A DNA stretch of 64,000 bases from Lamellibrachia satsuma (GCA_033239005.1 BSQZ01000073.1:1952501-2016500), one strand, 5' to 3'; shown: positions 1-31,750, counted from the first letter of the stretch. Numbers and translations are program-made. The notes: generated by a model from the sequence alone, not told the origin.

Positions 1-873
1 GCGAGGTGTCACCGCAATGTGCGATGTGTCGCCAGCTTCCTAACTGTGCGATGTGTCACCAGCTTCCTAACTGTGCAAGGTGTCACCGCAATGTGCGATG
101 TGTCACCAGCTTCCTAACTGTGCAAGGTGTCACCGCAATGTGCGATGTGTCACCAGCTTCCTAACTGTGCTAGGTGTCACCGCAATGTGCGATGTGTCGC
201 CAGCTTCCTAACTGTGCGAGGTGTCACCGCAACGTGCGATGTGTCGCCAGCTTCCTAACTGTGCGAGGTGTCACCGCAAGATGCGATGTGTCACCACCTT
301 CCTAACTGTGCTAGGTGTCACCGCAATGTGCCATGTGTCACCAGCTTCCTAACTGTGCAAGATGTCATCGCAATGTGCCATGTGTCACCAGCTTCCTAAC
401 TGTGCGAGGTGTCACCGCAACGTGCGATGTGTCGCCAGCTTCCTAACTGTGCGAGGTGTCACCGCAATGTGCGATGTGTCACCAGCTTCCTAACTGTGCG
501 AGGTGTCACCGCAATGTGCGATGTGTCGCCAGCTTCCTAACTGTGCGATGTGTCACCAGCTTCCTAACTGTGCTAGGTGTCACCGCAATGTGCCATGTGT
601 CACCAGCTTCCTAACTGTGCAAGGTGTCATCGCAATGTGCCATGTGTCACCAGCTTCCTAACTTTGCGAGGTGTCACCGCAACGTGCGATGTGTCGCCAG
701 CTTCCTAACTGTGCAAGGTGTCACCGCAATGTGCGATGTGTCACCAGCTTCCTAACTGTGCAAGGTGTCACCGCAATGTGCGATGTGTCACCAGCTTCCT
801 AACTGTGCGAGGTGTCACCGCAATGTACCATGTGTCACCAGCTTCCTAACCGTGCGCGGTGTCACCGCAATGC
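1..873. repeat. 47-bp minisatellite, cut by left window edge
   Basis: Tandem copies of a roughly 47-bp unit, made of a 20-bp part (gcgaggtgtcaccgcaatgt) and a 27-bp part ending cttcctaactgt. Some copies lack the 20-bp part. About 18-20 copies are visible and the array continues off the left edge. No coding sequence is supported. Confidence 0.95.
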
Positions 874-1336
874 AATTAATATTGATTTTCGCGCACGGAA
901 AGTCGAGTGTTTAATAAAACACAAATGCGCAGTAGCAAAGCAGTTGGTGCTGCAACATGCTCTGTTTGTAGACTCCCGACGCTGCGAACAATCTTGCATC
1001 GATTCTCCTCCGTGTGTAAGCGATGACAATTAACGCTGACGTGGCTAATGCGTGACTGTTGAAAACTAGTCGACAACTTTCTGCCACACAGCCACAGGGA
1101 AGCCGATTACGGCTCATTAAAGAGTGGCGAATTATTGAGCCTTTGATTGGAGGGCACTTAATTAAGAATATGTTAATGAGTCATCCGGTGAAGTGGTCGA
1201 CTTAATGATCATTTCGTTAATTGCTATATTGGGGATTAGGTTGACGCGAGTTGTAAGAACGTTTAGTCGAATCCAGTGGGAATCTAGACTCGGAGGCGTC
1301 GGCCTGACGTCTTCGCCAACGTTAAGGTAAGCGATG
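874..1336. other. Unique intergenic sequence, nothing recognised
   Basis: Non-repetitive DNA upstream of the guanylyl cyclase. Only short chance open frames are present. No RNA gene, coding exon or transposon motif was seen. Confidence 0.5.
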
Positions 1337-1436
1337 GTCCGTGTACATGAGGATCTGTCCGTATACGATATGATTGGTCCGTGTACGTGGGGATAGGTCC
1401 GTGTACGTGGGGATAGGTCCGTGTACTCGTGGAAGG
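1337..1436. repeat. 20-bp tandem repeat, about 5 copies
   Basis: Five copies of a unit beginning gtccgtgtacgtggggatag. Two copies are near-identical and the outer ones are diverged. Confidence 0.85.
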
Positions 1437-2054
1437 AGCCGGGAGGAAATACTGTAGAAACCCAAGCGGTTGGATTACGTCTAACAGACATCTGACCGGT
1501 TTTACGGAATTGCTCATTCACTTCTACGGTCAGCATGTTCGATTTGCGCCAGGAGATGGTACAAAAATATTAAGATACCAAAGACACAATCAACGCCAAA
1601 AAATTGGATTACAGCGAGTTTCAGACCCTGATATCTCGATGTTGTTCATTTCTTGCACACCTGGACAAACTTCCTTTTTGTTCAGCATTTGTTCTTCATT
1701 TATTGTTTTTATCTCATCTACAAAATTGTTTCAGCTTCGTATGGTGGCAGGTATGTTATAAATATAAACCAGCATCCCGTGCGCCCAGGACTTGTCGGCG
1801 GCAAGAACTTCAAAACACACGAGGACGAGATATTTACGCAAGAATCTCGCCAGAAGTCAACGGAGTTATAAGAACCGCGGATAGCAAAACACTTTTTAGT
1901 GGATTAGATAATTTCTCATATCATTTGCGGTTCTGCGGAAATACGGCTTATTCTCTGAGGAGATAAGGCATTGTTTATATAGGCATTATGTACACAGTAA
2001 CCTTTCCACAGCGTTCATAAGCACGTATTGGTCGGTCCCGACTCGACTACAGGG
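1437..2054. other. Unique sequence, possible promoter side of the cyclase gene
   Basis: No gene is seen. A TATA-like stretch (tttatatagg, near 1974) lies upstream of a candidate noncoding first exon. Assigning a promoter here is inference only. Confidence 0.25.
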
Positions 2055-2113
2055 CGTTGTACGTGTATGTTGTACATGTACGTTGTACATGTACGTTGTA
2101 CGTGTATGTTGCA
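2055..2113. repeat. 13-bp tandem repeat
   Basis: About four to five copies of gttgtacatgtac / gttgtacgtgtat. Confidence 0.85.
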
Positions 2114-2257
2114 GATGGAGAAAGTGTGACCCCGCCTCGCCTACCTAACACATTAATGTCGAAGTCTCGCATCTGCCTTGCCCAGTGATGTCATAACAGT
2201 CGTCGTTCAGCTTTTCTTCAGCGCCGAACCAGTTCAAACCAGTTCAAACCAGCACAG
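2114..2257 (+). other. Candidate noncoding first exon of the guanylyl cyclase (end only)
   Basis: Sequence ending CCAGCACAG followed by gtaattt, a good 5' splice site. A matching 3' splice site (tttccgcag, ending 3779) lies 49 bases before the cyclase start codon, so an upstream 5' UTR exon is likely. The start of this exon cannot be read from sequence. A short direct repeat, caaaccagtt, lies within it. Confidence 0.35.
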
Positions 2258-2639
2258 GTAATTTATTTACTTTATTAAAAACTAACATTTACCAATTTGC
2301 ATAAAAGAAAAAAAAATTGTATCTTGTAGCGATGGCTTAATTTAATAATGAAATATGTTGCCACAAAGAGGCGTGAAAAGTGGTGGAGTATCGTAGACAA
2401 AACATTAATCTAGTCAGCAACCTTTCGACCACTTTTTACTTTTTGCCCACCGGATTGTCTTTCTAAAGCTGTTTCTTAAAAATAAAAATTAAATCCAATT
2501 GTCATTAGGTATATTTTATTTACTTGTCTCCTTTTTAAAACACGTTTCCAATTCCGATAACCACGTGCGAACGCATTGGTTAAAACTCAATATATGTGCT
2601 AGACAATCTTCAGCTGGTAGGTTCTTCCACATTTTCTGT

Positions 2640-2925
2640 GGATTCAAAGAGCGAGAGAGGAGAGACGGAAGAAGGATATGGAGAACTAGAGGGAGAGGTA
2701 CAGTTAGGGAGGCAGAGAGAGATAGAGAGAGGGGGATGGAGAGAAGGACGGAGGGAGAGACAGGGAGAGAGAGGGGGGTTGAGAGAGAGAGGAAGAGGGG
2801 GAGATCGGGGGAGAGAAAGAGAGGGGAGGGAAGGAGAGGGAGGTAGAGAGAGAGAGGAGGAGAGGGGGAGATAGAGATGAGGGAGGGAGAGGGAGAGAGA
2901 GAGGGGGTAGAGAGAGAGAGAGTTC
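2640..2925. repeat. GA-rich simple repeat
   Basis: Purine-rich tract of gaga/ggga, almost free of pyrimidines on the plus strand. Open frames through it are low-complexity artefacts. On the guess that 2257 is a 5' UTR splice donor, it would lie in the first intron of the cyclase. Confidence 0.9.
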
Positions 2926-3088
2926 GTAAGACTCGGTTTCCTCTTTGCTATAACAAGTAATAATGTAACAATCCATTAATTTATGTATGTTACTGCATTT
3001 AAAAAAATCTCTATGTTAAAAATACTTAAATAGTAAAAGAAACAATAAAGTGAACGTGTTGTGTTTACGATGCATATGAGAACTAAAA

Positions 3089-3404
3089 GTGGACATAGCC
3101 TGTTGATGACGTCAGTGTCCGATGAGAGCCTAAAGTGGACATAGCCTGTTGATGACGTCAGTGTCCGATGAGAGCCTAAAGTGGACATAGCCTGTTGTTG
3201 ACGTCAGTGTCCGATGAGAACCTAAAGTGGACATAGCCTGTTGATGACGTCAGTGTCCGATGAGAGCCTAAAGTGGACATAGCCTGTTGTTGACGCCAGT
3301 GTCCGATGAGAACCTAAAGTGGACATAGCCTGTTGATGACGTCAGTGTCCGATGAGAGTCTAAAGTGGACACAGCCTGTTGATGACGTCAGTATCCGATG
3401 TCTT
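3089..3404. repeat. 46-bp minisatellite carrying perfect CRE sites
   Basis: Seven copies of a 46-bp unit beginning gtggacatagcctgttgatg. Six of the seven contain the full CRE palindrome TGACGTCA; the fifth copy has TGACGCCA. The array ends about 420 bases before the cyclase ATG, in the inferred 5' UTR intron or promoter-proximal region. In animals CRE sites bind CREB/ATF bZIP factors. Regulatory activity here is inference. Confidence 0.9.
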
Positions 3405-3502
3405 TCGGTTATTCGGTTATCAGCTATTCTACCTCCACATTCCAAAGGCGTCTGTGATGGCTTTCTCCCATCTTTGTCGTGGTTTTCCTCTGCTTCTCTT
3501 TT

Positions 3503-3631
3503 CCCTGCCACTATTCCCTGTATTCTTATAGTTTCCCTGCCACTATTCCCTATATTCTTATAGTTTCCCTGCCACTATTCCCTATATTCTTATAGTTTCC
3601 CTGCCACTATTCCCTATATTCTTATAGTTTC
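3503..3631. repeat. 32-bp tandem repeat, 4 copies
   Basis: Four copies of a unit beginning ccctgccactattccctata. The first copy differs by one base. Confidence 0.9.
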
Positions 3632-3827
3632 TAATCAATCTTAATGTGTCCAAATTTACGTTTTTGGCGCTTGAAAAAAATACACAACTCGTTTTGCAGT
3701 ATACCAGTATATAGTTCATTGAACACCGATACGTTGGTACGATGCACTATCGCACGTGTACGTTTCGTGATTTCCGCAGGGGTTGAGTCGTCAGAGCGGA
3801 CGGACCCTGTCAAACCGAGGAGAGAAG

Positions 3828-22264
<18,437 letters not shown>

Positions 22265-23635
22265 AGGCGTGGCAGACGCCGAGGGTAAAAACGCACCCGT
22301 CTACTGCGAACGTCGCAGTTCGTTCCGCCTGAACGAACCGCTGCACGAACGTGCCGCAGTGCAGTGTTGATGGTAGACTCGGTCGACGTGCAAGACAGCG
22401 ATACTCTCGCGTTGTTGATGCTGGAGATTCACCATAGATTCACATAGATAGATTCACACAGACCCGGATTGCTTACGTAAAAGACGTCACAGCCGCTCGA
22501 CGTTATACTGTAGGACAAGAACGATGTCTTCACGAAGGTCTAAGGCACCAAGACAGTTGTATATGGTGCACAGTGCAAACTCAATGACATATATCTACTA
22601 CATGCACATAACTGTTATAGTTGTTTCATTCTACATGTATGCATAATACAATGCTTGTGTGTGTGTGCGCGCGCGAGCGCGCGCGCGTGCGTACGTACGT
22701 GCGTGTGGGCGTGCGCGCGTGCGTGTGTGCGTGCGTGCATAATCTCAGTAGGGCAAGTGCTGTTTGCGCACAAACCGAGAACATGCGGGCATGTTCTTGT
22801 TTTCTTGTACAAATATAGCAGTGACGAATTCTAGTGTGTGGTTGACGTTGCCGATATAATTATGTCTTGTTGCACTTCCACAATACCGGGCAAAAGGAAG
22901 ACAAGTATATTTGCAACTAGAAAGAAAAATATCAAACATTGGTTCGCCTGCAAAGTTACAACTTGGACTCAACCAACCGCAAGTTTTATTTTTAGGTTTT
23001 CACTGTGTCTTGTACAGCAACAAATATTGAATTGTGTAAGTTAGATTGTCCACGAAATCTCTTTCACGTGACAAAACATTTCCTATTGACATGAATTGTC
23101 TTATTTACTTGTTTGTGCGACATATTTAAGTCATCCTTGCACCAGTTGTTAATGCACAGTATTGTGAAAGCGCAACTTTAGAATAAAGCATCTTTGTTGC
23201 ATACAGTTACCAGTAATTTATACAATAAAATAGTCCACAACATTCTTAGTTTATATGCATCATCAACATGTTTTTCAATGTATATGAAATAAATGTTTAC
23301 ACATTTAAGGATCATGGTTATGTCATCAGCATACTTCTGCCTTGCAAGACAATGGTTTGCGTCATTGAAGTTTCTTCTCCACGACACAAGCCTGGGCGAA
23401 CTGTGATTAGATCCTAGGTTGCCCGTCGTCAAGATTCCCCTCTCGGCCTCACTGGAATGCAGAGCAGTACATTTGGCATCAGCTGCAGGAGCTGCCGAAG
23501 GGGCTTCTGGGCTCCACTGAGGTATCTGTTAGTGTTTATTCCCAATGACACTTGCATACCAAGGTTAATTAGCGCGACCTTCTCAGTACTATTTGTCCAT
23601 GGTTATGTAAAGGAACGTCTATTTTGATGTTATGT
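22265..23635. other. Cyclase 3' UTR and spacer
   Basis: Contains a gcgc/gtgc alternating purine-pyrimidine stretch (about 22655-22742). No other gene is seen. Confidence 0.5.
23182..23187 (+). terminator. Candidate poly(A) signal of the cyclase gene
   Basis: First good AATAAA after the stop codon, about 920 bases downstream, followed by a T/GT-rich stretch (tctttgttgc). Confidence 0.35.
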
Positions 23636-23645
23636 CACACGCACA

Positions 23646-23681
<36 letters not shown>

Positions 23682-23691
23682 CCCACACCCA

Positions 23692-23750
<59 letters not shown>

Positions 23751-23752
23751 CG
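23636..23752. repeat. (cacg)n, (caccca)n, (ca)n, (ta)n compound microsatellite
   Basis: gcac units grade into cacccacac, a (ca)n run and a short atatatat. Confidence 0.95.
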
Positions 23753-23926
23753 CACCCATTTGTCAAATGAGATTGCTGTACGGCCGCTAAGTTCAATAAT
23801 GACATGAATAGCTTAGCCACACATTGCCTACTAAATTTGTATAATATAGATTAGTGCTTGTATTGTGACTAAGCGATTTCTTCACATGTGTACTTTCAGA
23901 TGAGCTACATTTACAATACTAGAATT

Positions 23927-24135
23927 GAAACAGATTAACTAGAATTACATCACTAGAATTACAACATATAATCTTGAATTACAATACTAGAATTACAACC
24001 GATGAGCTACAATAACAACACTAGAATTACAATCGATGAGCTACAATAACAACACTAGAATTACAACCGATGAGCTACAATAACAACACTAGAATTACAA
24101 CCGATGAGCTACAATAACAACACTAGAATTACAAT
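23927..24135. repeat. 34-bp tandem repeat, about 5 copies
   Basis: Copies of ctagaattacaaccgatgag plus ctacaataacaaca, with degenerate copies at the left. Confidence 0.9.
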
Positions 24136-24461
24136 TTAGATATAATATGTACACTGAGCAGTTTAGAAACCTTAAACAGTGAATCGATGTGACCACTTTA
24201 CTTACTTATACTATTCGTATCCTCATATACAATCGTTAACCTATTTTACCTATTTTTAAAGATATAAAAGGGAATGAAAATATTTAAATAAAAACCTAAC
24301 AACAAGTTCTCCAGATAAAACAAAGAGTGACATACAAATACTTTCCACCAACTGAACTTTCTCAACTGATGAACTATTTGCGCGTTTTGGCAGCACTGAA
24401 GTTCGACAAAATCTGGTCATGTTTAATCCTACGCATTATGTCCCTTTCTGTGCTGAGCATA

Positions 24462-25638
24462 GCCAGACGATCCAGTCTGTTCTGGCTCATTGTGGATCGA
24501 TGCTCCCGTTTATCAGACGATCCAGTCTGTTCTCGCTCATTGTGGATCGGTGCTCCCGTTTATCAGACTATCCAGTCGGTTCTCGCTCATTGTGGATCGG
24601 TGTTCACCCTTTATCAGACGATCCAGTCTGTTCTCGCTCATTGTGGATCGGTGTTCACCCTTTATCAGACGATCCAGTCTGTTCTGGCTCATTGTGGATC
24701 GGTGTTCACCCTTTATCAGACGATCCAGTCTGTTCTCGCTCATTGTGGATCGATGCTCACCCTTTATCAGACGATCCAGTCTATTCTCGCTCATTGTAGA
24801 TCGGTGCTCACCCTTTATCAGACGATCCAGTCTGTTCTCGCTCATTGTAGATCGGTGCTCACCCTTTATCAGACGATCCAGTCTGTTCTCGCTCATTGTG
24901 GATCGGTGCTCACCCTTTATCAGACGATCCAGTCTGTTCTGGCTCATTGTGGATCGGTGCTCACCCTTTATCAGACGATCCAGTCTGTTCTGGCTCATTG
25001 TGGATCGGTGCTCACCCTTTATCAGACGATCCAGTCTGTTCTCGCTCATTGTAGATCGGTGCTCACCCTTTATCAGACGATCCAGTCTGTTCTCGCTCAT
25101 TGTAGATCGGTGCTCACCCTTTATCAGACGATCCAGTCTGTTCTCGCTCATTGTGGATCGGTGCTCACCCTTTATCAGACGATCCAGTCTGTTCTGGCTC
25201 ATTGTGGATCGGTGCTCACCCTTTATCAGACGATCCAGTCTGTTCTGGCTCATTGTGGATCGGTGCTCACCCTTTATCAGACGATCCAGTCTGTTCTGGC
25301 TCATTGTGGATCGGTGCTCACCCTTTATCAGACGATCCAGTCTGTTCTGGCTCATTGTGGATCGGTGTTCACCCTTTATCAGACGATCCAGTCTGTTCTC
25401 GCTCATTGTAGATCGGTGCTCACCCTTTATCAGACGATCCAGTCTGTTCTCGCTCATTGTAGATCGGTGCTCACCCTTTATCAGACGATCCAGTCTGTTC
25501 TCGCTCATTGTAGATCGGTGCTCACCCTTTATCAGACGATCCAGTCTGTTCTGGCTCGTTGTGGATCGGTGCTCACCCTTTATCAGACGATCCAGTCTGT
25601 TCTCGCTCATTGTGGATCGGTGCTCCCGTTTATCAGCT
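24462..25638. repeat. 51-bp minisatellite, about 23 copies
   Basis: Copies of gatccagtctgttctcgctc plus attgtggatcggtgctcaccctttatcagac. Long open frames on both strands (to 486 codons) follow from the unit length and are not genes. Contains gatc-rich short inverted motifs. Confidence 0.95.
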
Positions 25639-26394
25639 TCAACTAGAACAAACCTCTTCCCGCTACAGTTGTTAATCATCAACGTCAAACATACGCGAAG
25701 CAATGCCTCCAGAGAGAGAAAAGCTACCCTGATATTGTTCTTGAACAACATGATACATCGTTGCCTGGTGAGACTTCACGCTCTAAAACACTTTAAAGAC
25801 GGGCTCAAATCCACCACTAGAAGATGTGAAATCGACCCGAACACTTTGGAATCGAAGGCTCCACCACACAAAAAGCCACTAACTTGTATGAAACCAACAC
25901 ATTTGCCAAACAGCGAGCGAGAGATCAGGAAGAGCAGAGACATTATATAATAGTCTAATAGCCACCACATCCTGATTATAAGTGTCACACTGTGGGAAAC
26001 TGTGCCTGGCTAAGATCGAACTGACTAGCCATATACGCCTTTATACGAACTCACTACAACGGAATTGTCCGTGGATCTCCTCGCCTCCAGGGGTCGCTGG
26101 TGATACAATCCAATAATACAATATAAAACACTGTTGAGCTCGACAACGCACCTAAACAAAAGGGATTAGGCAGTTTCTAATCGATTAGCAGTTCCAGTTG
26201 TAAACAAGATTGGTACGTTGAGGAACTCTGAAGATTAAGCGATTATCATTAGATGGATAGTTTTGTAAAAACCAGATAACTAAATTTGAGTAGGAATGTT
26301 TACAGGAGCTAACTCCAAACAAGAAAACTGTTTCCACTGTTTGCAAGAATAGATTAATCTATCTAATTAATAGAGTATTGTTTGTTTAACAAGA
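25639..26394. other. Intergenic unique sequence
   Basis: No coding exon or RNA gene recognised. Confidence 0.5.
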
Positions 26395-26545
26395 TTTAAC
26401 AAGATTTGCCATCTAAGCCAAAGGCCCAGATGGCAAGTGGACAAGGAAGCCATTGGCTTATCGAGAGTCCAACAATGTTCACCTACTTATAACCCGCCCT
26501 CCTGAGATATGTGTCAACCTTGTTTTTAAACATATTCACGCTGCT
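26395..26545 (-). mobile_element. LINE 3' tail (SVNMF family), minus
   Basis: Minus strand reads VNMFKNKVDTYLRRAGYK and carries the conserved end with accaatggcttccttgtcc-like sequence. Same family as the copies at 10.9 and 34.1 kb. Confidence 0.85.
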
Positions 26546-26589
26546 AGCAGTTGTTGGTGGGGAAGTGGGAGTCGTGGGCGATGGCGGCG

Positions 26590-27048
26590 GGTTCTTACTA
26601 TTGCATATGTTCCACGCACAGTATGTCATTGAGGTGTTCACCTGGATAGATGACCTTGGTCTATTTGTTCTTACTATTGCATATGTTCCACGCACAGCAC
26701 GTCATTGAGATGTTCACCTGGATAGATGACCTCGGTCTATTTGTTCTTACTATTGCATATGTTCCACGCACAGCACGTCATTGAGGTGTTCACCTGGATA
26801 GATGACCTCGGTCTATTTGTTCTTACTATTGCATATGTTCCACGCACAGTACGTCATTGAGGTGTTCACCTGGATAGATGACCTCGGTCTATTTGTTCTT
26901 ACTATTGCATATGTTCCACGCACAGTACGTCATTGAGGTGTTCACCTGGATAGATGACCTCGGTCTATTTGTTCTTACTATTGCATATGTTCCACGCACA
27001 GTACGTCATTGAGGTGTTCACCTGGATAGATTACCTCGGTCTATTTGT
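26590..27048. repeat. 76-bp tandem repeat, 6 copies
   Basis: Six copies of a 76-bp unit beginning gttcttactattgcatatgt. Sharp unit borders and few differences between copies. Confidence 0.95.
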
Positions 27049-27140
27049 TAATCTGGTCGCACCCTTTATTTAATCAACACTCTTGATCCTAATAGGAAGA
27101 ATCTGGAAAAGAAACCGTTTTACAATTGAAGGTTTCATTT

Positions 27141-27475
<335 letters not shown>

Positions 27476-27904
27476 TCCACACACTTTACTTAAATACATG
27501 GGCTATATTGATCCTCTCGCTGTCCTCCTGGAAGTAGCACCCCTCCATTATGTTCTATTATGCCGCTCTACTGTGAACAGTGGGAGGCCAGTATCGTTCC
27601 TGATCTGATCACTCCACAGTTTTTTGAAGTATTATTTATGTGCTTACCTAACGATGTTGTCTCTTTGCATACGGCAAACATGCCCAAACATACGGCAAAC
27701 ATGTCCAAACCACCTGAATCTTCTGTGTCTGGTGACATCTGTGATGGATTCAGGGATGAAGGTGTCTTCTCTGGTCTTGGTATTTGGTATAAAATGTCGG
27801 CCCTGGTAACACCTCCGATAGCCCACAGGCCACGCATCTCAAAAACCTTAAGAGAGCTGCTCAAACATGGTGGACATAATTGTTGTGTCATCTCCATATC
27901 TGAT
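27476..27904. other. Unique spacer
   Basis: Minus strand has an LINE/transposon-like flavour (HVCRMFGHVCRMQRDNIV), but it comes from a small duplicated caaacatacgg motif. No gene called. Confidence 0.35.
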
Positions 27905-28266
27905 GTCAAAGCTGGGGTTGGTATCTACCTTGAACTCATTGAACTCCATGTCTGATGTTAAAGCTGGGGTTGGTATCTACCTTGAACTCATTGAACTCCC
28001 TGTCTGATGTAAAAGCAGGGGTTGGTATCTACCTTGAACTCATTGAACTCCATGTCTGATGTCAAAGCAGGGGTTGGTATCTACCTTGAACTCATTGAAC
28101 TCCCTGTCTGATGTCAAAGCAGGGGTTGGTATCTACCTTGAACTCATTGAACTCCCTGTCTGATGTCAAAGCAGGGGTTGGTATCTACCTTGAACTCATT
28201 GAACTCCATGTGTGATGTCAAAGCAGGGGTTGGTATCTACCTTGAACTCATTGAACTCCATGTCTG
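27905..28266. repeat. 52-bp tandem repeat, 7 copies
   Basis: Copies of ctgatgtcaaagcaggggtt plus ggtatctaccttgaactcattgaactccctgt. Confidence 0.94.
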
Positions 28267-28309
28267 ATGGGTTCAAGTACTCAAGTACTTGTGTACTTAA
28301 GTACAGAAA

Positions 28310-28800
28310 TTATTGTACTTGGACATGTACTTGTCATTTTGTTGAGTGCAGTACTAGTACTTGGACATGTACTTGTCATTTTGTTGAGTGCAGTATTAGT
28401 ACTTGGACTTGTACTTGTCATTTTGTTAAGTGCAGTACTAGTACTTGGAATTGTACTTGTCATTTTGTTTAGTGCAGTACTAGTACTTGGACATGCACTT
28501 GTCATTTTGTTGAGTGCAGTACTAGTACTTGGACTTGTACTTGTCATTTTGTTGAGTGCAGTACTAGTACTTGGACATGTACTTGTCATTTTGTTGAGTG
28601 CAGTACTAGTACTTGGAATTGTACTTGTCATTTTGTTAAGTGCAGTACTAGTACTTGGAATTGTACTTGTCATTTTGTTGAATGCAGTACTAGTACTTGG
28701 ACATGCACTTGTCATTTTGTTGAGTGCAGTACTAGTACTTGGACATTTACTTGTCATTTTGTTGAGTGCAGTACTAGTACTTGGACTTGTACTTGACAGT
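28310..28800. repeat. 42-bp minisatellite, about 12 copies
   Basis: Copies of acttgtcattttgttgagtg plus cagtactagtacttggacatgt. Each holds the palindrome gtactagtac. Open frames of hydrophobic repeats (VILLSAVLVLG) are artefacts. Confidence 0.94.
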
Positions 28801-29023
28801 CAAAGTTCTTGGACTTGGCAAGTACTTTCCCGAGTACTTTTTTTATGTTTTCATTAAATATTTGGCTCTACCTCAAGAATAATATTGGATTTTTTAATTA
28901 ACTTCATATTTGTTGTGCATTGATACTTTAATGTGAATATTAATGATGATTATTTCTTTCTAATTTCAGAGAAAGCACGCCTATTTATAAGTGCTATTGC
29001 TCATTATATGACCCATCGAATAG

Positions 29024-29615
<592 letters not shown>

Positions 29616-30257
29616 TTTGGAGAGTTACCACATATTGTTTTACTCATAGTGGTGGAACAAATAATTTGGAGAGTTACCACATATTGTTTTACTCATAGTG
29701 GTGGAACAAATAATTTGGAGAGTTATCACATATTGTTTTACTCATAGTGGTGGAACAATTAATTTGGAGAGTTACTACATATTGTTTTACTCATAGTGGT
29801 GGAACAAATAATTTGGCGAGTTATCACATATTGTTTTACTCATAGTGGCGGAACAATTAATTTGGAGAGTTACCACATATTGTTTTACTCATAGTGGTGG
29901 AACAAATAATTTGGAGAGTTATCACATATTGTTTTACTCATAGTGGTGGAACAAATAATTTGGAGAGTTATCACATATTGTTTTACTCATAGTGGTGGAA
30001 CAAATAATTTGGAGAGTTATCACATATTGTTTTACTCATAGTGGTGGAACAAATAATTTGGAGAGTTATCACATATTGTTTTACTCATAGTGGTGGAACA
30101 AATAATTTGGAGAGTTACCACATATTGTTTTACTCATAGTGGTGGAACAAATAATTTGGAGAGTTATCACATATTGTTTTACTCATAGTGGTGGAACAAA
30201 TAATTTGGAGAGTTATCACATATTGTTTTACTCATAGTGGTGGAACAATTAATTTAC
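29616..30257. repeat. 49-bp minisatellite, 13 copies
   Basis: Copies of tttggagagttaccacatat plus tgttttactcatagtggtggaacaaataa. Runs straight into the LINE reverse-transcriptase fragment that follows. Confidence 0.94.
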
Positions 30258-30720
30258 CAACAATGAAGTGTAGTCTACAAAGAAATTTATCATTTGATAA
30301 AGGATGTGTACCAGATAACCTCAAGATAGCCAATGTACTTCCAATTTGTTTTGATGGAGATGCTAAACTTATAGCAAACTACAGGCCCATCTCTGTGCTG
30401 CCAGTATTTTCAAAGATTTTTGGGAGACTGATGTACATTGGATTAACCAAATATGTCACTAAAAACAACATATTGTCTAACTCTCAATTTGGATTAAAAA
30501 AGGTCACTCCACATACAAGGCTTTAACAATACTAATTGACAAAATAACCAAAGCTAACGATAAAAAACCATACAATTGGACTATTTATAGATGTTGCTAA
30601 AGCATTTGACACTGTTAACCATAACATATTACTAACAAAATTAGCTCATTGTGGAATTAGGAGTAACATACTCCAATGGATTCAAAACATTCTAGCTAAA
30701 AGAAAACAAACAGTAGTCTG
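30258..30720 (+). mobile_element. LINE reverse-transcriptase fragment
   Basis: Reads GCVPDNLKIANVLPICFDGD, LIANYRPISVLPVFSKIF, then after a frame change FDTVNHNILLTKLAHCGIRS and LQWIQNILAKRKQT. These are RT domains 1-4 of a non-LTR retrotransposon. Frameshifts and truncation make it non-functional. Confidence 0.88.
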
Positions 30721-30724
30721 CTTC

Positions 30725-31295
30725 TACGTTATCAGTCCTGGGACTGGACTCTATCAACAATTCCCAAACATTCTCTCTTGACTACTGAGTACCGCCTTTG
30801 CCTTCCGTTCCGTTCACTTCCTGGAGCAACGTCGCTCCCAGTCCTATATCAGACGCATCTGTGCGTAAGATAAAATTATTAATCATGTCGGGCAACTTAA
30901 ATACGGGTGTGTTACATAGGGCCTGGTTGAACAAACTTAAATATGGATGTGTTACATAGGGCCTGGTTGAACAAACTTAAATATGGGTATGTTACATAGG
31001 GCCTGGTTGAACAAACTTAAATATGGATGTGTTACATAGGGCCTGGTTGAACAAACTTAAATATGGGTGTGTTACATAGGGCCTGGTTGAACGAATTGTT
31101 CCCTTCCTCCTTCCAACTCACCTTGTTAGGTTATTTCGTCCTCGTGAGATTGTTCAATGGTGTCTACTAGACCTATGAATGATCTTGCCTGTTTCTAGGT
31201 GGTAGGAATGGGAGCATTCCTTATGCGATTCGCCTTATTTTCCTGGGTCTTGACCTCGCCCTGCCCTAATCGACGTCCCCCGCAGTCGGTAGACT
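30725..31295 (-). mobile_element. Decayed Ty3/gypsy pol remnant, split by an array
   Basis: Minus strand at about 30740-30890 reads FILRTDASDIGLGATLLQEV, the RNase H start. At about 31110-31270 it reads LRNAPIPTT, then KQARSFIGLVDTIEQSHEDE, the RT-connection part. Order and strand fit one element. A 40-bp array lies between the pieces. Confidence 0.75.
30893..31093. repeat. 40-bp tandem repeat, 5 copies
   Basis: Copies of acttaaatatgggtgtgtta plus catagggcctggttgaacaa. Sits inside the gypsy remnant. Confidence 0.94.
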
Positions 31296-31750
31296 GGCAC
31301 CCAAAGTAACACTTAATCGGCCTCATGTATGTCAACCGGCTAATAAACATGACCTCTGATCAATGTGATCACTGAGTTCTAATTGTTTGTTTGAAAAGTG
31401 TATCTAACCAAATAATGTCAATAGATCGATGATGTGTATTAATATGCACAATGTTCTAATAAAAATATTGCCACGTGAGCCGAATTAACCTGCACAGCTG
31501 TATTTGTGTCTCTGGATTGAAGGTAACGATACCGGACTTTTTACAGCATGGTGAAGTTGGCGTTTATTTTTTTGCCAATGATACCTAAGGTTCGCTTCAT
31601 GATTTGAAAATCAAATAATTATAAAGCTGCATATATATGCAATTTTAACAGCATATTCACACATTCAGCAGTTGTACGAATATCCTCATTTTAGTGCCAG
31701 CAACGCGCGACATAAAACACTATTGGCGACCATCTTAATGTAAACCAGTT
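31296..31750. other. Unique spacer
   Basis: No recognised feature. Confidence 0.45.

Noticed and set aside
3783..3827. TTG at 3783 as start of the cyclase, 15 residues upstream
   Set aside because: Animals start at ATG, and a strong 3' splice site ends at 3779, so this part is 5' UTR.
24490..25950. 486-codon open frame with RSSLFSLIVDRCSPFIR repeats (and a 404-codon frame on the other strand)
   Set aside because: The 51-bp tandem unit is divisible by three and lacks stops in several frames on both strands. No splice sites, domain or codon bias supports a protein.
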